From: JBAYNW01 sp041678605
GTDB taxonomy: Bacteria > Cyanobacteriota > Vampirovibrionia > Gastranaerophilales > Gastranaerophilaceae
Assembly: GCA_041678605.1 (NCBI GenBank)
Contig: JBAYNW010000003.1
Location: forward strand, 20,575-84,574
Reading direction: 5' to 3'
DNA length: 64,000 nt
Shown: in pieces, positions 49,358 to 58,226 of the stretch
Layout of the letters: every line of letters begins with the position of its first letter
Position numbering within the stretch: position 1 is the first letter of the stretch
Translations under genes and position numbers: made by a program
Notes under the pieces: generated by a model
The model's input: the letters and a program-made list of their open reading frames with translations, nothing else
What the model was told of the DNA's origin: nothing
Databases searched by the model: none

Positions 49358-50420
49358 ACAAATTTTGTTGTAAAGTGTTTGTTTTATACCCCAAATATCT
49401 CAATGCTTCGGGTGAAGCCTTACGGCCACGGGGGGTTCTCTGAATAAAACCCGCCTGCAAGAGATAAGGTTCACAAACATCCTCGATTGTCCGAACATCC
49501 TCCCCCAGAGCCGCTGAAAGCGTTTCAATCCCGACCGGTCCGCCGTCAAATTTTTCTATAATCAATTTTAACAAACATCTGTCTGTATTATCAAGCCCAA
49601 AGTTATCTATTTTCAAGCAATCCAAAGCTTTTTGGGCGATTTTTTCCGTTATTTCCCCGTCGTGTTTCACAAGTGCATAGTCTCCGACCCTCTTAACCAA
49701 ACGGTTCGCAATTCTTGGCGTGCCTCTGGAGCGTTTCGCTATTGAATAAGCCCCCTCATCGGTGATTTTTATATCCAAAATTCCCGCTGTTCTTTTAACG
49801 ACCTGCGTCAATTCCTCAACGCTATAAAACTCCAGCCGGTGAACTATCCCAAATCTGTCCCGCAAAGGCCCTGACAAGGCACCTGCTTTTGTCGTAGCCC
49901 CGATTAAAGTAAATTTCGGCACAGGAATTCTCAAAGTTTTTACCGATTGCCCTTTGCCAGTATTCATATCGAGGGAAAAATCTTCCATTGCAGGGTACAA
50001 AATTTCTTCTGCAACCTTATTAAGCCTGTGGATTTCATCAATAAAAAGTATTTCGCCGCCTTTTAAAGACATTAAAATTCCGATAATATCTCGTGGACGC
50101 TCCAACGCCGGAGCCGAGGTGATTTTTATATCAACACTCATTTCGTTTGCAATAACGCCCGCCAGAGTAGTTTTACCCAAACCCGGAGGTCCGTAAAACA
50201 AAAGGTGGTCTAAGGGAAGCTCACGTTTTTTAGCAGCTTCTATTGAGATTTTTAAGGTTTCTTTCAGACCGCCCTGTCCGATATAATTTTCAAAGGTTTT
50301 TGGGCGGATGTTATTTTCAAAACTTCTGTCAAAATCAATTGCTTCCGGTTTTGTATCAATACACTTGTCAACACATTCATCCTTGTTGTTAAATTCTTCA
50401 TCATCGGATATTATTGCCAT
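49338..50420 (-). CDS. ruvB: Holliday junction branch migration helicase RuvB
   Basis: A 360-residue AAA+ helicase. Walker A is GPPGLGKTTLAGVIANE, Walker B LFIDEIHRLNK, the sensor/Arg finger GATTKAGALSGPLRDRFG, and the C-terminal winged helix ends RTPRGRKASPEALRYLGY. The first 40 residues are acidic and variable (SDDEEFNNKDECVDK). RuvB drives branch migration with RuvA. ruvA is not nearby. AAAGGGG lies before the ATG. Confidence 0.97.
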   Translation of the reverse strand: MAIISDDEEFNNKDECVDKCIDTKPEAIDFDRSFENNIRPKTFENYIGQGGLKETLKISIEAAKKRELPLDHLLFYGPPGLGKTTLAGVIANEMSVDIKITSAPALERPRDIIGILMSLKGGEILFIDEIHRLNKVAEEILYPAMEDFSLDMNTGKGQSVKTLRIPVPKFTLIGATTKAGALSGPLRDRFGIVHRLEFYSVEELTQVVKRTAGILDIKITDEGAYSIAKRSRGTPRIANRLVKRVGDYALVKHDGEITEKIAQKALDCLKIDNFGLDNTDRCLLKLIIEKFDGGPVGIETLSAALGEDVRTIEDVCEPYLLQAGFIQRTPRGRKASPEALRYLGYKTNTLQQNLFGEKNV

Positions 50421-50521
50421 ATTTCCCCTTTTTGTTTCTAACCCGCAGACCTTTAATCAATTTTACCATGTAAACTTTTTTTTGGTACAATTATAAATAG
50501 AAATTACCAAAGGAGCAAAAA

Positions 50522-51709
50522 ATGCAGTTATCAGAAAGATTAAACAAAATTCCGCCGTATTTGTTTGCGGAGATAGACAGAAAAATAGCCGAAGCGAAAG
50601 CAAAAGGCATCGACATAATCAGTTTGGGAATAGGCGATCCGGACACCCCGACAATCCCGACCGTGGTTGAAGAAATGCACAGGGCAATCGATAACCCTGC
50701 AAACCACGATTACCCGCCTTATAACGGCACTAAACAGTTTAGAGAGGCTTCTGCAAAGTGGATGAAAGAACGCTTTGACGTTGAACTTGACGCAGATAAT
50801 GAAATTCTCGCAAATATAGGCTCAAAAGAAGCCATTGCCCACGTTTTCTTCGCTTTTGCAGATAAAGGTGATTACACCCTGATTCCCGACCCCGGATATC
50901 CTGTTTACAAAAACGCAACGATTTTTGCAGGCGGAACTCCTTATTCTATGCCGCTTTTGGCAGAAAACGATTTTCTGCCGGATTTTGACAAAATCCCTAA
51001 AGACATTGCAAGAAAATCAAAATTGATGTTCCTAAACTACCCGAACAACCCTACAGGGGCTGTTTGTGATTTAGAATTTTATAAAAAAGCTGTTGATTTC
51101 TGTAAAAAATACGACATTTTGCTGTGTTCTGATATGGCTTACAGCGAGATGACTTACGAAGGTTACATCGCACCTTCTGTTTTACAAATTGAAGGTGCAA
51201 AAGATATCGCAATCGAGTTTTTTTCACATTCAAAATCTTACAACATGACAGGCTGGAGAGTCGGCTTTGTCGCAGGAAATGAAACTGCGATAAAAGCCCT
51301 CGGTACAATTAAAAACAACATAGACAGCGGTGTGTTCAAGGCAATTCAGCAGGCGGCTTCAAGGGCTTACGAAGCACCAAAAGAGCAAATTGACAACCTG
51401 AATAAAATTTATAAAGAACGAAAAGACATCATGGAGAAAGGCTTGAGGGAACTCGGATGGAATATTAAGCCGTCAAAAGCAACTTTTTACCTTTGGCTTC
51501 CCGTCCCGAAAGGATTTACTTCGGAAGGATTTGCGGAATTAATGTTGGAACGTGCGGGAATTGTTGTCCCACCGGGCAATGGATATGGGAGCTGGGGTGA
51601 GGGATACTTTAGAATAGCACTCACAAAAGATGCTGAAACACTCAAAAAAGCTCTCTCCCGTATGAAAGAAGCGGGGATTTCGTACGATATGGATGTGGCT
51701 GCAAAGTAA
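50522..51709 (+). CDS. dapL: LL-diaminopimelate aminotransferase
   Basis: The 395-residue PLP enzyme begins QLSERLNKIPPYLFAEIDRK and ISLGIGDPDTPTI, and the PLP lysine is in SHSKSYNMTGWRVGFVAG. Other motifs are NYPNNPTGAV and the C-terminal YFRIAL. DapL converts tetrahydrodipicolinate directly to LL-DAP for lysine and peptidoglycan; it is found in Cyanobacteria, plants and Chlamydiae. AAAGGAG is at the right distance. A TACAAT box with TGG at about 50485 may be its promoter. Confidence 0.95.
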   Translation: MQLSERLNKIPPYLFAEIDRKIAEAKAKGIDIISLGIGDPDTPTIPTVVEEMHRAIDNPANHDYPPYNGTKQFREASAKWMKERFDVELDADNEILANIGSKEAIAHVFFAFADKGDYTLIPDPGYPVYKNATIFAGGTPYSMPLLAENDFLPDFDKIPKDIARKSKLMFLNYPNNPTGAVCDLEFYKKAVDFCKKYDILLCSDMAYSEMTYEGYIAPSVLQIEGAKDIAIEFFSHSKSYNMTGWRVGFVAGNETAIKALGTIKNNIDSGVFKAIQQAASRAYEAPKEQIDNLNKIYKERKDIMEKGLRELGWNIKPSKATFYLWLPVPKGFTSEGFAELMLERAGIVVPPGNGYGSWGEGYFRIALTKDAETLKKALSRMKEAGISYDMDVAAK

Positions 51710-51811
51710 ACGGGGAAGGGGAAGGGGAAAGGAAATTGGGAATTGGTAATTGGGAACAGAACCATTCAACCATTCAACCCTTCGACCTTTCGACCTTTCA
51801 ACTTATCAACT
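51709..51811. repeat. Composite repeat: G-rich filler, D, A
   Basis: Right after the dapL stop: GGGGAAGGGGAAGGGG, D heptamers (GGGAATT/GGTAATT), then A octamers in the opposite sense (CCATTCAA, CCCTTCGA). Confidence 0.85.
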
Positions 51812-51828
51812 AAAAAAAGGAGTCAAAT

Positions 51829-52341
51829 ATGAATACAATCTTCAAACGGACAAGCGTCAGAAAATACCTTTCCAAGCCGGTTCCGCCCGAGCAGGTAGAA
51901 ATGCTTATGAAGGCAGGCATGGCGGCACCTTCGGCCAAAAATTTTCAGCCATGGGAATTTGTGGCGATACAAAACAGGGAAACTCTGTTAAAAATCACCG
52001 AATTTCATCCTTATTCTTTTATGCTAAAGCAGGCTCCGCTTGCGATTGTGGTTTGTGCCGATACCGAAAAAGAAATTCCTGACCTGAAGGGTTTTGACTA
52101 CTGGGTTCAAGACTGCTCTGCGGCGACCCAAAACATTATGCTTCAAGCAACAGAAATGGGGCTGGGAAGCGTTTGGCTGGGTACATTCCCCAGAGAACAG
52201 ATTTACAAACCGCTTGCAGAATTATTGGGAGTTCCGGCTAATATCGTCCCGTTTTCAATAATTGCAATAGGCTATCCTGACGGTGAAACCGAGCCGAAAA
52301 ACAAATTTGATTCTAAAAAAATCCATTACGAAAAATGGTGA
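51829..52341 (+). CDS. Nitroreductase family FMN protein
   Basis: The 170-residue protein has KRTSVRKYLSKPVPPEQVEM, AAPSAKNFQPWEFVAIQN, and DCSAATQNIMLQATEMGLGSVWLG, the nitroreductase fold with FMN contacts. It reduces nitroaromatics, quinones or flavins; the real substrate is unknown. AAAAGGAG precedes the ATG. It stands between two repeat arrays and may be transcribed with dapL. Confidence 0.93.
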   Translation: MNTIFKRTSVRKYLSKPVPPEQVEMLMKAGMAAPSAKNFQPWEFVAIQNRETLLKITEFHPYSFMLKQAPLAIVVCADTEKEIPDLKGFDYWVQDCSAATQNIMLQATEMGLGSVWLGTFPREQIYKPLAELLGVPANIVPFSIIAIGYPDGETEPKNKFDSKKIHYEKW

Positions 52342-52514
52342 GCTGAAAGGGACGAGGAAACGGGAAACGGAAAGGGGAAAACGTGAGACGTGAGAGGTGA
52401 GACGTGAGAAGAGAAACGGGAAAAGAAAAGTTTGTTGCACTTAGTCACTTAATCACCCAGTCACTTAATCACTTCGTAAAAAGCCCTTCACCCTTTAAGC
52501 CATTCACCCTTTTA
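52341..52514. repeat. Composite repeat cassette between convergent genes: filler, C, filler, B, A
   Basis: From the nitroreductase stop: GGGAAACGG filler, C (GTGAGAC/GTGAGAG), GAGAAACGGG, B at 52434-52485, and A reading toward prfB (GGGTGAATGG on the minus strand). The prfB stop codon is its last TGA. Confidence 0.92.
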
Positions 52515-53584
52515 AAAATGACTCAATAAACCCGTCTAAGTCGCCGTCCATTACGGCATCAACGTTTCCGACTTCGTAATTTGTTCTGTGGTCTTTTACC
52601 ATTTTGTAAGGATGAAAAACGTATGAGCGGATTTGCGAGCCAAAATTTATGTCAAAATTTTCGCCTTTAAGTCCGGCCAGTTTCTTTTCATGTTCGGCTT
52701 GCCTCATGGCAAGAAGCTTTGACGCCAAAATCTGCATGGCGTTTTCTCTGTTTTGTAGCTGAGAACGCTCCTGCTGGCACTTAACCACAATCCCCGTAGG
52801 TTTGTGAACAATGCGGACGGCCGTTTCTACCTTGTTGACGTTCTGTCCGCCGGCACCGCCGGAACGCATGGTTTCAAACTCGATTTCATCGGGCGGAATT
52901 ATAATTTTTTTCTCAAAATCCTCAATAATCGGCGTAACTTCACAGGACGCAAAGCTCGTTTGCCTTTTCCCGTTTGCATTAAACGGCGAAATCCTGACAA
53001 GTCTGTGAACCCCTTTTTCGGCTTTTGCGTAACCGTAAGCAAATTTTCCGGTAATTTTTATCGTAGCGGATTTAATCCCGGCTTCTTCACCCTCAGATTT
53101 GTCAAGCAAATCAACTTTCCAGCCGCGATTTTCAGCCCAACGCATGTACATCCGCAAAAGCATTTCTGCCCAATCCTGAGCATCTGTTCCGCCCGCCCCA
53201 GCGTTAACCGTCAAAATCGCATTGGCCTCATCGTATTCACCCGAGAGCATTTTTTGGATATCAAATTTATCAAGTTCATGCTCTAATTTTTCTAAATTTA
53301 CCTTTGTCTCAACGAGCAATTCTTCATCTTCCAAATCAATGGCAACTTCAATGTCGTCCAAAACATTATCCCAGGATGAAATAAGAGCCAAATTGTCTTT
53401 GATTTCACGAGCCTGACTGCCCAAAGCCGACGCCAAATCCTGATTAGACCAAATTTCTGGAGATTGTAATTTTTTTTCCACTTCTTCAAGCTCAATTTTT
53501 AGCCTTTTTGAGTCAAAGACACTCCTGTGCTTTTTGCACACGTGTTTTTAAATTATTAAATTGTTGTTTTATTTCTATGTCCAT
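52504..53584 (-). CDS. prfB: Peptide chain release factor 2, with programmed +1 frameshift
   Basis: RF2 with GGQ (SGGAGGQNVNK) and the anticodon-like SPF (VRISPFNANGKRQ). The first 23 codons start at ATG 53584 (MDIEIKQQFNNLKTRVQKAQ, ECL) and end at an in-frame TGA (53515-53513). The site reads AGGAG-TGT-CTT-TGA-C, the classic autoregulatory frameshift: +1 slippage at CTT continues into GACTCAAAAAGG (D, S, K, R). The full protein is about 359 residues. The GTG at 53541 is not the true start. The C-terminal residues FLKG come from a module A repeat. Confidence 0.96.
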
Positions 53585-53746
53585 ATACAAATTATATTAG
53601 AAAATTAAAGGGGTGTCAAACAACGTAAAATAATTATTTTATCCTGTTCACAGGACAAATAATAGGCTTTTTATTAATTTTGGGCAGCCAGATTTTTTTC
53701 GGCCACTTTACAGTGTTTTTTATTTTAATTCACTTATAATATAAAT

Positions 53747-55018
53747 ATGTATGGAAAAGAAAAATTAACTGATACATTCAACTACATAAAGCTTGCGGAT
53801 ATTGAGTATAAAGCCGGCAATTTTAAAGGTGCAATCGAGTACTATAAATTATATATCGAAAAAAATCCGAAAGATGCTGACATTTACAACATAATCGGCT
53901 ATTTGTACAAAAAAATTGACAGCTACAAAACTCTTAAAGAACAGATAAATTATTTTGAAACCGCTGTCAAGTTGAAGCCCGATTTTGAACCTGCAATAAG
54001 AAATTTGGCTTTCGCAAATTCAAGAGCCTGCAATTATAAAAAGGCAGAAAAATATTTTAAAAAATTACTCAAATTAAATCCGACAGCCGATGATTATACT
54101 GCCTATGCCTGTTTAAAAATCCGCCTCGGAGATTTTGAAGAAGGCTGGAAGTATTATGAATACAGATTCTCAAAATGTTTTGGAAAAACCTTTTATCCGA
54201 AAATTGCCAAACCTAGATGGGGCGGAGAAAAAATTAGTGACAAAACCTTGCTTGTCAATTGCGAACAGGGTTTTGGGGATTCTATACAATTTTTTAGGTA
54301 TATAATGCAGGCTCGGCCGCTCGCTAAAAAAATTATTTTCAGAGTTCAGGAAGAACTTGCCGATTTATTCAAAACCAACAGCGAGGGCATAGAAATTGTC
54401 GGCGACTCTATTCCTTTGAATAATCTTGATTTCGACTGCCATATCCCGATTATGAGTCTGCCATTAATTTTAGGGGCTAAAATAGATACCATACCGATGG
54501 CCGAAGGTTATCTTAAGGCGGATGAAAAATCGGCTGAAAAATACAAAAAAAAATATTTTAACAATAAGTTATTAAAAATCGGTATATCCTGGCATGGGGC
54601 TGCGTCAGGGAAACAAATCCGTGATATACCCGTAAAGTATTTCCTGCCTATTTTTAATTTAAAAAATGTGAAATTTTACTCTTTTCAAAAAGGAGTGAAC
54701 ATGGAGCTTATAAAAAATTTGGCACCGGAAGCAGACATTGTAGATCTGGGGCGGATTTTTAATAATTTTTCTGACACTGCCGCTGCGATGGAAAATATTG
54801 ATTTATTCATAACATGCGACAACTGTCTTCTTAACCTTGCGGGTGCAATGGGCAAAAAAACTTTTGTCTTGTTAAACAAAGATTCCGAATGGCGTTGGTT
54901 TTTAGACAATAAAACTACCCCGTGGTACAAAAGCGTAAAAATATTTAAAAAGCAGAATAAAAATCAAAGTTGGAACTTGCAGATTAAAAATATCCTTATG
55001 AGCTTGCGGGGAAATTAG
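53747..55018 (+). CDS. TPR protein with GT9-like glycosyltransferase domain
   Basis: The 423-residue protein has three TPR units in residues 10-125 (YKAGNFKGAIEYYKLYIEKN and similar) and a C-terminal ADP-heptosyltransferase-like (GT9-type) part: LLVNCEQGFGDSIQFFRYI, ISWHGAASGKQ, FITCDNCLLNLAGAMGKKTFVLL. Similar fusions occur in glycan and flagellin-glycosylation loci. A TATAAT at 53735-53740 is 6 bases before the ATG and no ribosome site is visible, so the mRNA may be leaderless. Confidence 0.85.
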   Translation: MYGKEKLTDTFNYIKLADIEYKAGNFKGAIEYYKLYIEKNPKDADIYNIIGYLYKKIDSYKTLKEQINYFETAVKLKPDFEPAIRNLAFANSRACNYKKAEKYFKKLLKLNPTADDYTAYACLKIRLGDFEEGWKYYEYRFSKCFGKTFYPKIAKPRWGGEKISDKTLLVNCEQGFGDSIQFFRYIMQARPLAKKIIFRVQEELADLFKTNSEGIEIVGDSIPLNNLDFDCHIPIMSLPLILGAKIDTIPMAEGYLKADEKSAEKYKKKYFNNKLLKIGISWHGAASGKQIRDIPVKYFLPIFNLKNVKFYSFQKGVNMELIKNLAPEADIVDLGRIFNNFSDTAAAMENIDLFITCDNCLLNLAGAMGKKTFVLLNKDSEWRWFLDNKTTPWYKSVKIFKKQNKNQSWNLQIKNILMSLRGN

Positions 55019-55022
55019 TCCT

Positions 55023-56588
55023 TTATTTCTTGCCTTTATCCGCAAACTCGCTGTCAAGACGTAAAAACACCGGCTTGATTTCCTCCTGCGAGATTAACTT
55101 ACCGACTTTTATGTTGTTACAAGTCAAGTCATCCAATTTTATGTTCAAATCAAATTTTAACTGTCTTGCCATTTCTTTTGCGATATTCGGGCAAAACGGG
55201 TAAATAAGGGATGAAACAATGCACATAACTTCTAAAACCGTTACCAAAGCTTCCCCACATTCTGTCCATTTGCCTTCTTTGGCAAGAGTCCATGGGGCGT
55301 TATCTGCAACATATTTATTAGTCAAGTTCACAAGCGAAATTATTTCATTTCCGGCTTCTTGAATTTCGTAGTTATCAAAGAATTTTTTCACTTTATCAAT
55401 TGTATCTAATGCAGTGTCAATAAGGCCTTGTGATTCTGAAACAAGTTCAGGATGACGTGATGGAATTTCGCCATCGAAATATTTTACCAGCATTGAAAGC
55501 GTTCTGTTGAGCAAATTCCCCATGTTATTCGCCAAATCCGCATTGACTTTTTCCTTAAAATCTTCATCAGAATAATTTCCGTCTTTGCCGACAGCTGCGG
55601 CCGTTACCATATAATATCTAAAGGCATCGGGAATTTCTAAATTCCATGCTTTTAAAATATCAACGGGAGAAATCACATTCCCTGTTGATTTAGACATTTT
55701 TTCCTTGTTAATATTAATAAACCCGTGGACAAAAAGCTGTTTGGGAAGTTCAACATCCAACGCCATCAAAATTGCCGGCCAATAAATACTGTGGAATTTC
55801 AAAATATCTTTTCCTATAATCTGGACATCCGCAGGCCAATATTTTTTGAATTTCTCGTCATTTTGGGTATCGTAGCCCAAAGCCGTAATGTAATTTGAAA
55901 GTGCATCTATCCACACGTAAATGACTTGCTCATCATCGCCCAAAACAGGAATTCCCCACTCTACATTTGCTTTTGCACGGGAAACCGATATGTCTTCGAT
56001 TTCGTCTAATTGGTTTAAAACCTCAATAGCCCTGTAACCCGGAATGATAAAATTTGAATTTTCTTTAATATGTTTAGCAATGGCATCCTTGTATTTTGTA
56101 AGTCTGAAAAAATAATTTTCTTCACTGACAACTTCCGGTTTTTTGCCATGGATAGGGCAAAAACCTTCTTCTGTTAAATCTTTTTCATTTAAAAAAGTTT
56201 CGCATCCGCTGCAATAAAGCCCCGTGTAGGAATGTTTGTAAATGTCCCCCTTTTCAACGAGTTTTTTGAATATTTTTTGAACGATTTTTTTATGCTCTTC
56301 GTCCGTTGTTCTTATAAATTGGCTGTAATCAACGCCGAGTGCCGCCCATGCCTCTTTGAATTTTGCTACATTTTCATCACACATTTGTTGAGGGGTAATT
56401 CCTTTTTCGGCAGCGGTTTTTTGGATTTTAATCCCGTGTTCGTCAACGCCTGTAAGGAAATAAACATCTTCGCATCGTTGTGAAAAATGTTTTGCAATAA
56501 CGTCCGTTAAAATTTTTTCATAAGCGTGTCCGATATGCGGGACCCCGTTTACGTAGTCTATTGCGGTTGTTAAATAAAATTTGTCCAT
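55023..56588 (-). CDS. metG: Methionyl-tRNA synthetase
   Basis: The 521-residue enzyme has the HIGH motif in NGVPHIGHAYEK, KMSKS in EKMSKSTGNV, and zinc-type cysteines in YCSGCETF and FCPIHG. It charges tRNA-Met. The C-terminal dimerisation domain found in some MetG is absent, which is a common form. An insert of about 12 residues near 377-388 (SRHPELVSESQ) is a translated REP-like element (55431-55463). It lies in the linker between the catalytic core and the anticodon-binding helix bundle. Confidence 0.95.
   Translation of the reverse strand: MDKFYLTTAIDYVNGVPHIGHAYEKILTDVIAKHFSQRCEDVYFLTGVDEHGIKIQKTAAEKGITPQQMCDENVAKFKEAWAALGVDYSQFIRTTDEEHKKIVQKIFKKLVEKGDIYKHSYTGLYCSGCETFLNEKDLTEEGFCPIHGKKPEVVSEENYFFRLTKYKDAIAKHIKENSNFIIPGYRAIEVLNQLDEIEDISVSRAKANVEWGIPVLGDDEQVIYVWIDALSNYITALGYDTQNDEKFKKYWPADVQIIGKDILKFHSIYWPAILMALDVELPKQLFVHGFININKEKMSKSTGNVISPVDILKAWNLEIPDAFRYYMVTAAAVGKDGNYSDEDFKEKVNADLANNMGNLLNRTLSMLVKYFDGEIPSRHPELVSESQGLIDTALDTIDKVKKFFDNYEIQEAGNEIISLVNLTNKYVADNAPWTLAKEGKWTECGEALVTVLEVMCIVSSLIYPFCPNIAKEMARQLKFDLNIKLDDLTCNNIKVGKLISQEEIKPVFLRLDSEFADKGKK
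55431..55463. repeat. REP-like element in frame inside metG
   Basis: TCTGAAACAAGTTCAGGATG on the + strand, matching the intergenic copy at 30652 and the palindrome in the 1211 element. It gives RHPELVSES in MetG. Confidence 0.85.
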
Positions 56589-56609
56589 GTTTTTATTATA
56601 GCAAAAAAA

Positions 56610-57311
56610 CTATTTTTGAGCATTTTGCGAAGCAATTTGACCGAAAACATAATTTTTGTTTGTCACCTGAGAAAACCCAACCTCTTTAAACAGTTCGGCA
56701 AGCTGCTTGGGGGAGGGGAAATCTTCATTAGATTTTGCAAGATACTTGTAAGGTGTTTCATCCCCGTGAAAAATCTTGCCCAGCAAGGCAACCCACAGGT
56801 ACATATACGGTTTTAGAAAAATATTAAAAAATCTGTTTGGTTTTCCAAGGTCAATATTTATAAAATAACCGCCTTTTTTTAAAACTCTGTAAATCTCTTT
56901 TAGTGCTTTCTCAATATTTTCTATATTTCTAAGCCCAAAAGAGATTACACATAAATCAAATTGCTCATCGTTAAATGGCAACTGCGTACAGTCTGCTTCC
57001 AAAAATTCGATTTCAGGGTGTTTTTCCCGTGCAATTTTTAACATATTTGGAGAAAAATCAACTCCAACTACCCGTGCTTGCTGATATTCTTTTTTTAAAA
57101 TATCTGCCAAATCACCTGTTCCGCAACATAAATCTAAACAAGCGGGTTGAGAGAAGCGGGAAGTAAGAGGTTGTATTTTTTTAATCACGTCCCGTTTAAT
57201 TTTTTTGTGCAGCCCAAAAGACATCAGATTATTTAACTTATCATAATCTCCGGAAATTCTGTCAAACATATCCTTTATAGATTGAGGAGTTTTTGAAATT
57301 TTTCTGCTCAC
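56610..57311 (-). CDS. ubiE: Menaquinone/ubiquinone biosynthesis methyltransferase (UbiE/MenG family)
   Basis: A 233-residue SAM methyltransferase with the MenG/UbiE features: MFDRISGDYDKLNNLMSFGLH, LDLCCGTGDLADIL, VISFGLRNIENIEKAL and FHGDETPYKYLAKS. It methylates demethylmenaquinone. Start is GTG, within a heptamer repeat (GTGAGTA, GTGGATA, GTGAGCA). Residues near 48-53 (PLTSRFSQPA) are extra and encoded by filler-type repeat DNA (57138-57172). Confidence 0.9.
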   Translation of the reverse strand: MSRKISKTPQSIKDMFDRISGDYDKLNNLMSFGLHKKIKRDVIKKIQPLTSRFSQPACLDLCCGTGDLADILKKEYQQARVVGVDFSPNMLKIAREKHPEIEFLEADCTQLPFNDEQFDLCVISFGLRNIENIEKALKEIYRVLKKGGYFINIDLGKPNRFFNIFLKPYMYLWVALLGKIFHGDETPYKYLAKSNEDFPSPKQLAELFKEVGFSQVTNKNYVFGQIASQNAQK

Positions 57312-57326
57312 TATCCACTACTCACC
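57300..57326. repeat. Module C heptamers at the ubiE start
   Basis: On the minus strand CGG-TGA-GTAGTGGATAGTGAG: the TGA ends the 57322 gene and the last GTG starts ubiE. Confidence 0.65.
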
Positions 57327-57564
57327 GTTTAAAATAGTCGCAAATCAGTGCTTTTTTGTGCGGAATAAGGTTTTTTACTCTTGATAAAAAACCGTTGCTG
57401 CCAAAATCTTGTAATTCTTTGTTCAAAATTGCCTTCTCAAGCACGACTTTGTTGTACAAATCGGAACAGACCGTCGATTTATCAACATGCACTTTTAATT
57501 TTGATAATTGGACTTCTTTTTCTCTTATGGAGTCTTTTAAATCTTTTACTTTTTTTTCTTTCAC
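57322..57564 (-). CDS. Small coiled-coil hypothetical protein
   Basis: The 80-residue protein is mostly helical and charged (KEKKVKDLKDSIREKEVQLS, VVLEKAILNKELQDF) with a basic C-terminus. No motif tells its role. Its ribosome site is not strong. The stop codon is provided by a C-type heptamer, directly followed by ubiE, so the two are cotranscribed. Confidence 0.6.
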   Translation of the reverse strand: MKEKKVKDLKDSIREKEVQLSKLKVHVDKSTVCSDLYNKVVLEKAILNKELQDFGSNGFLSRVKNLIPHKKALICDYFKR

Positions 57565-57660
57565 AAATGGGGTTCCTTATTTTGCATCAGAAAACATTTC
57601 AACTCAACATTTATAAGATAATACTTTTTAGAACTTTTGAAATCAGCTTTATGGTTGATT

Positions 57661-58212
57661 TTAGCAAACTACGGGTGCGAGTTTAAGATTAAACCCAATT
57701 TCAAGAGCCTTTAAATTAAGCGGCAGAAGGTTTTTTCTGTGTTCGGGCAAAACCATATCCAAAGCTTTATGCAATGTTTCAACAGATGTCAGCTTACTTA
57801 TTTTTGCCAGTATTCCAAGCGAAATTATGTTTGAAATCCTTATTTCTCCAAGCTCGTTTGCCAGAGCGGTTATCGGAGCAAAAAAGTAATCCACGTCAAT
57901 TCTCGATTTAATTTCTTTTACAAGTGAAGAATTGGCAATTATCGCTCCGCCTTTTTTCAATTTTGGCAGAAATTTATCAAAAGAAAGCTGATTCAATGCA
58001 ATTATAAAGTCCGCTTCTTTTTTATTGACAGAGCTGACTTCCATATCAGAAGCCACAATCTCGCAATTAACCGTCCCGCCTCTCATCTCGGCACCATAAC
58101 ACGGATACCATGTTACGTTTTTATCATCAAGCATCAGTGCCGTTGCAAGCACTTCACCCGCAAGCAAAATTCCCTGTCCGCCAAATCCGGCTATCAATAT
58201 ACTTTTTTCCAT
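57661..58212 (-). CDS. 2-oxoacid:ferredoxin oxidoreductase, gamma subunit
   Basis: The 183-residue protein has LIAGFGGQGILLAGEVLATA, WYPCYGAEMRGGTVNCEIVASD and the domain III fold of pyruvate/2-oxoacid oxidoreductases. It is the last gene of a four-gene operon (delta 60087, alpha 58970, beta 58227, gamma 57661). Gamma contributes to CoA binding. Substrate (2-oxoglutarate or branched-chain 2-oxoacids) cannot be settled from this subunit. Confidence 0.93.
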   Translation of the reverse strand: MEKSILIAGFGGQGILLAGEVLATALMLDDKNVTWYPCYGAEMRGGTVNCEIVASDMEVSSVNKKEADFIIALNQLSFDKFLPKLKKGGAIIANSSLVKEIKSRIDVDYFFAPITALANELGEIRISNIISLGILAKISKLTSVETLHKALDMVLPEHRKNLLPLNLKALEIGFNLKLAPVVC

Positions 58213-58226
58213 TGTTTGTTTCCCTT

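Noticed and set aside
53515..53541. GTG 53541 as the prfB start
   Set aside because: It lacks its own ribosome site, while ATG 53584 with the CTT-TGA-C frameshift site fits RF2 precisely.
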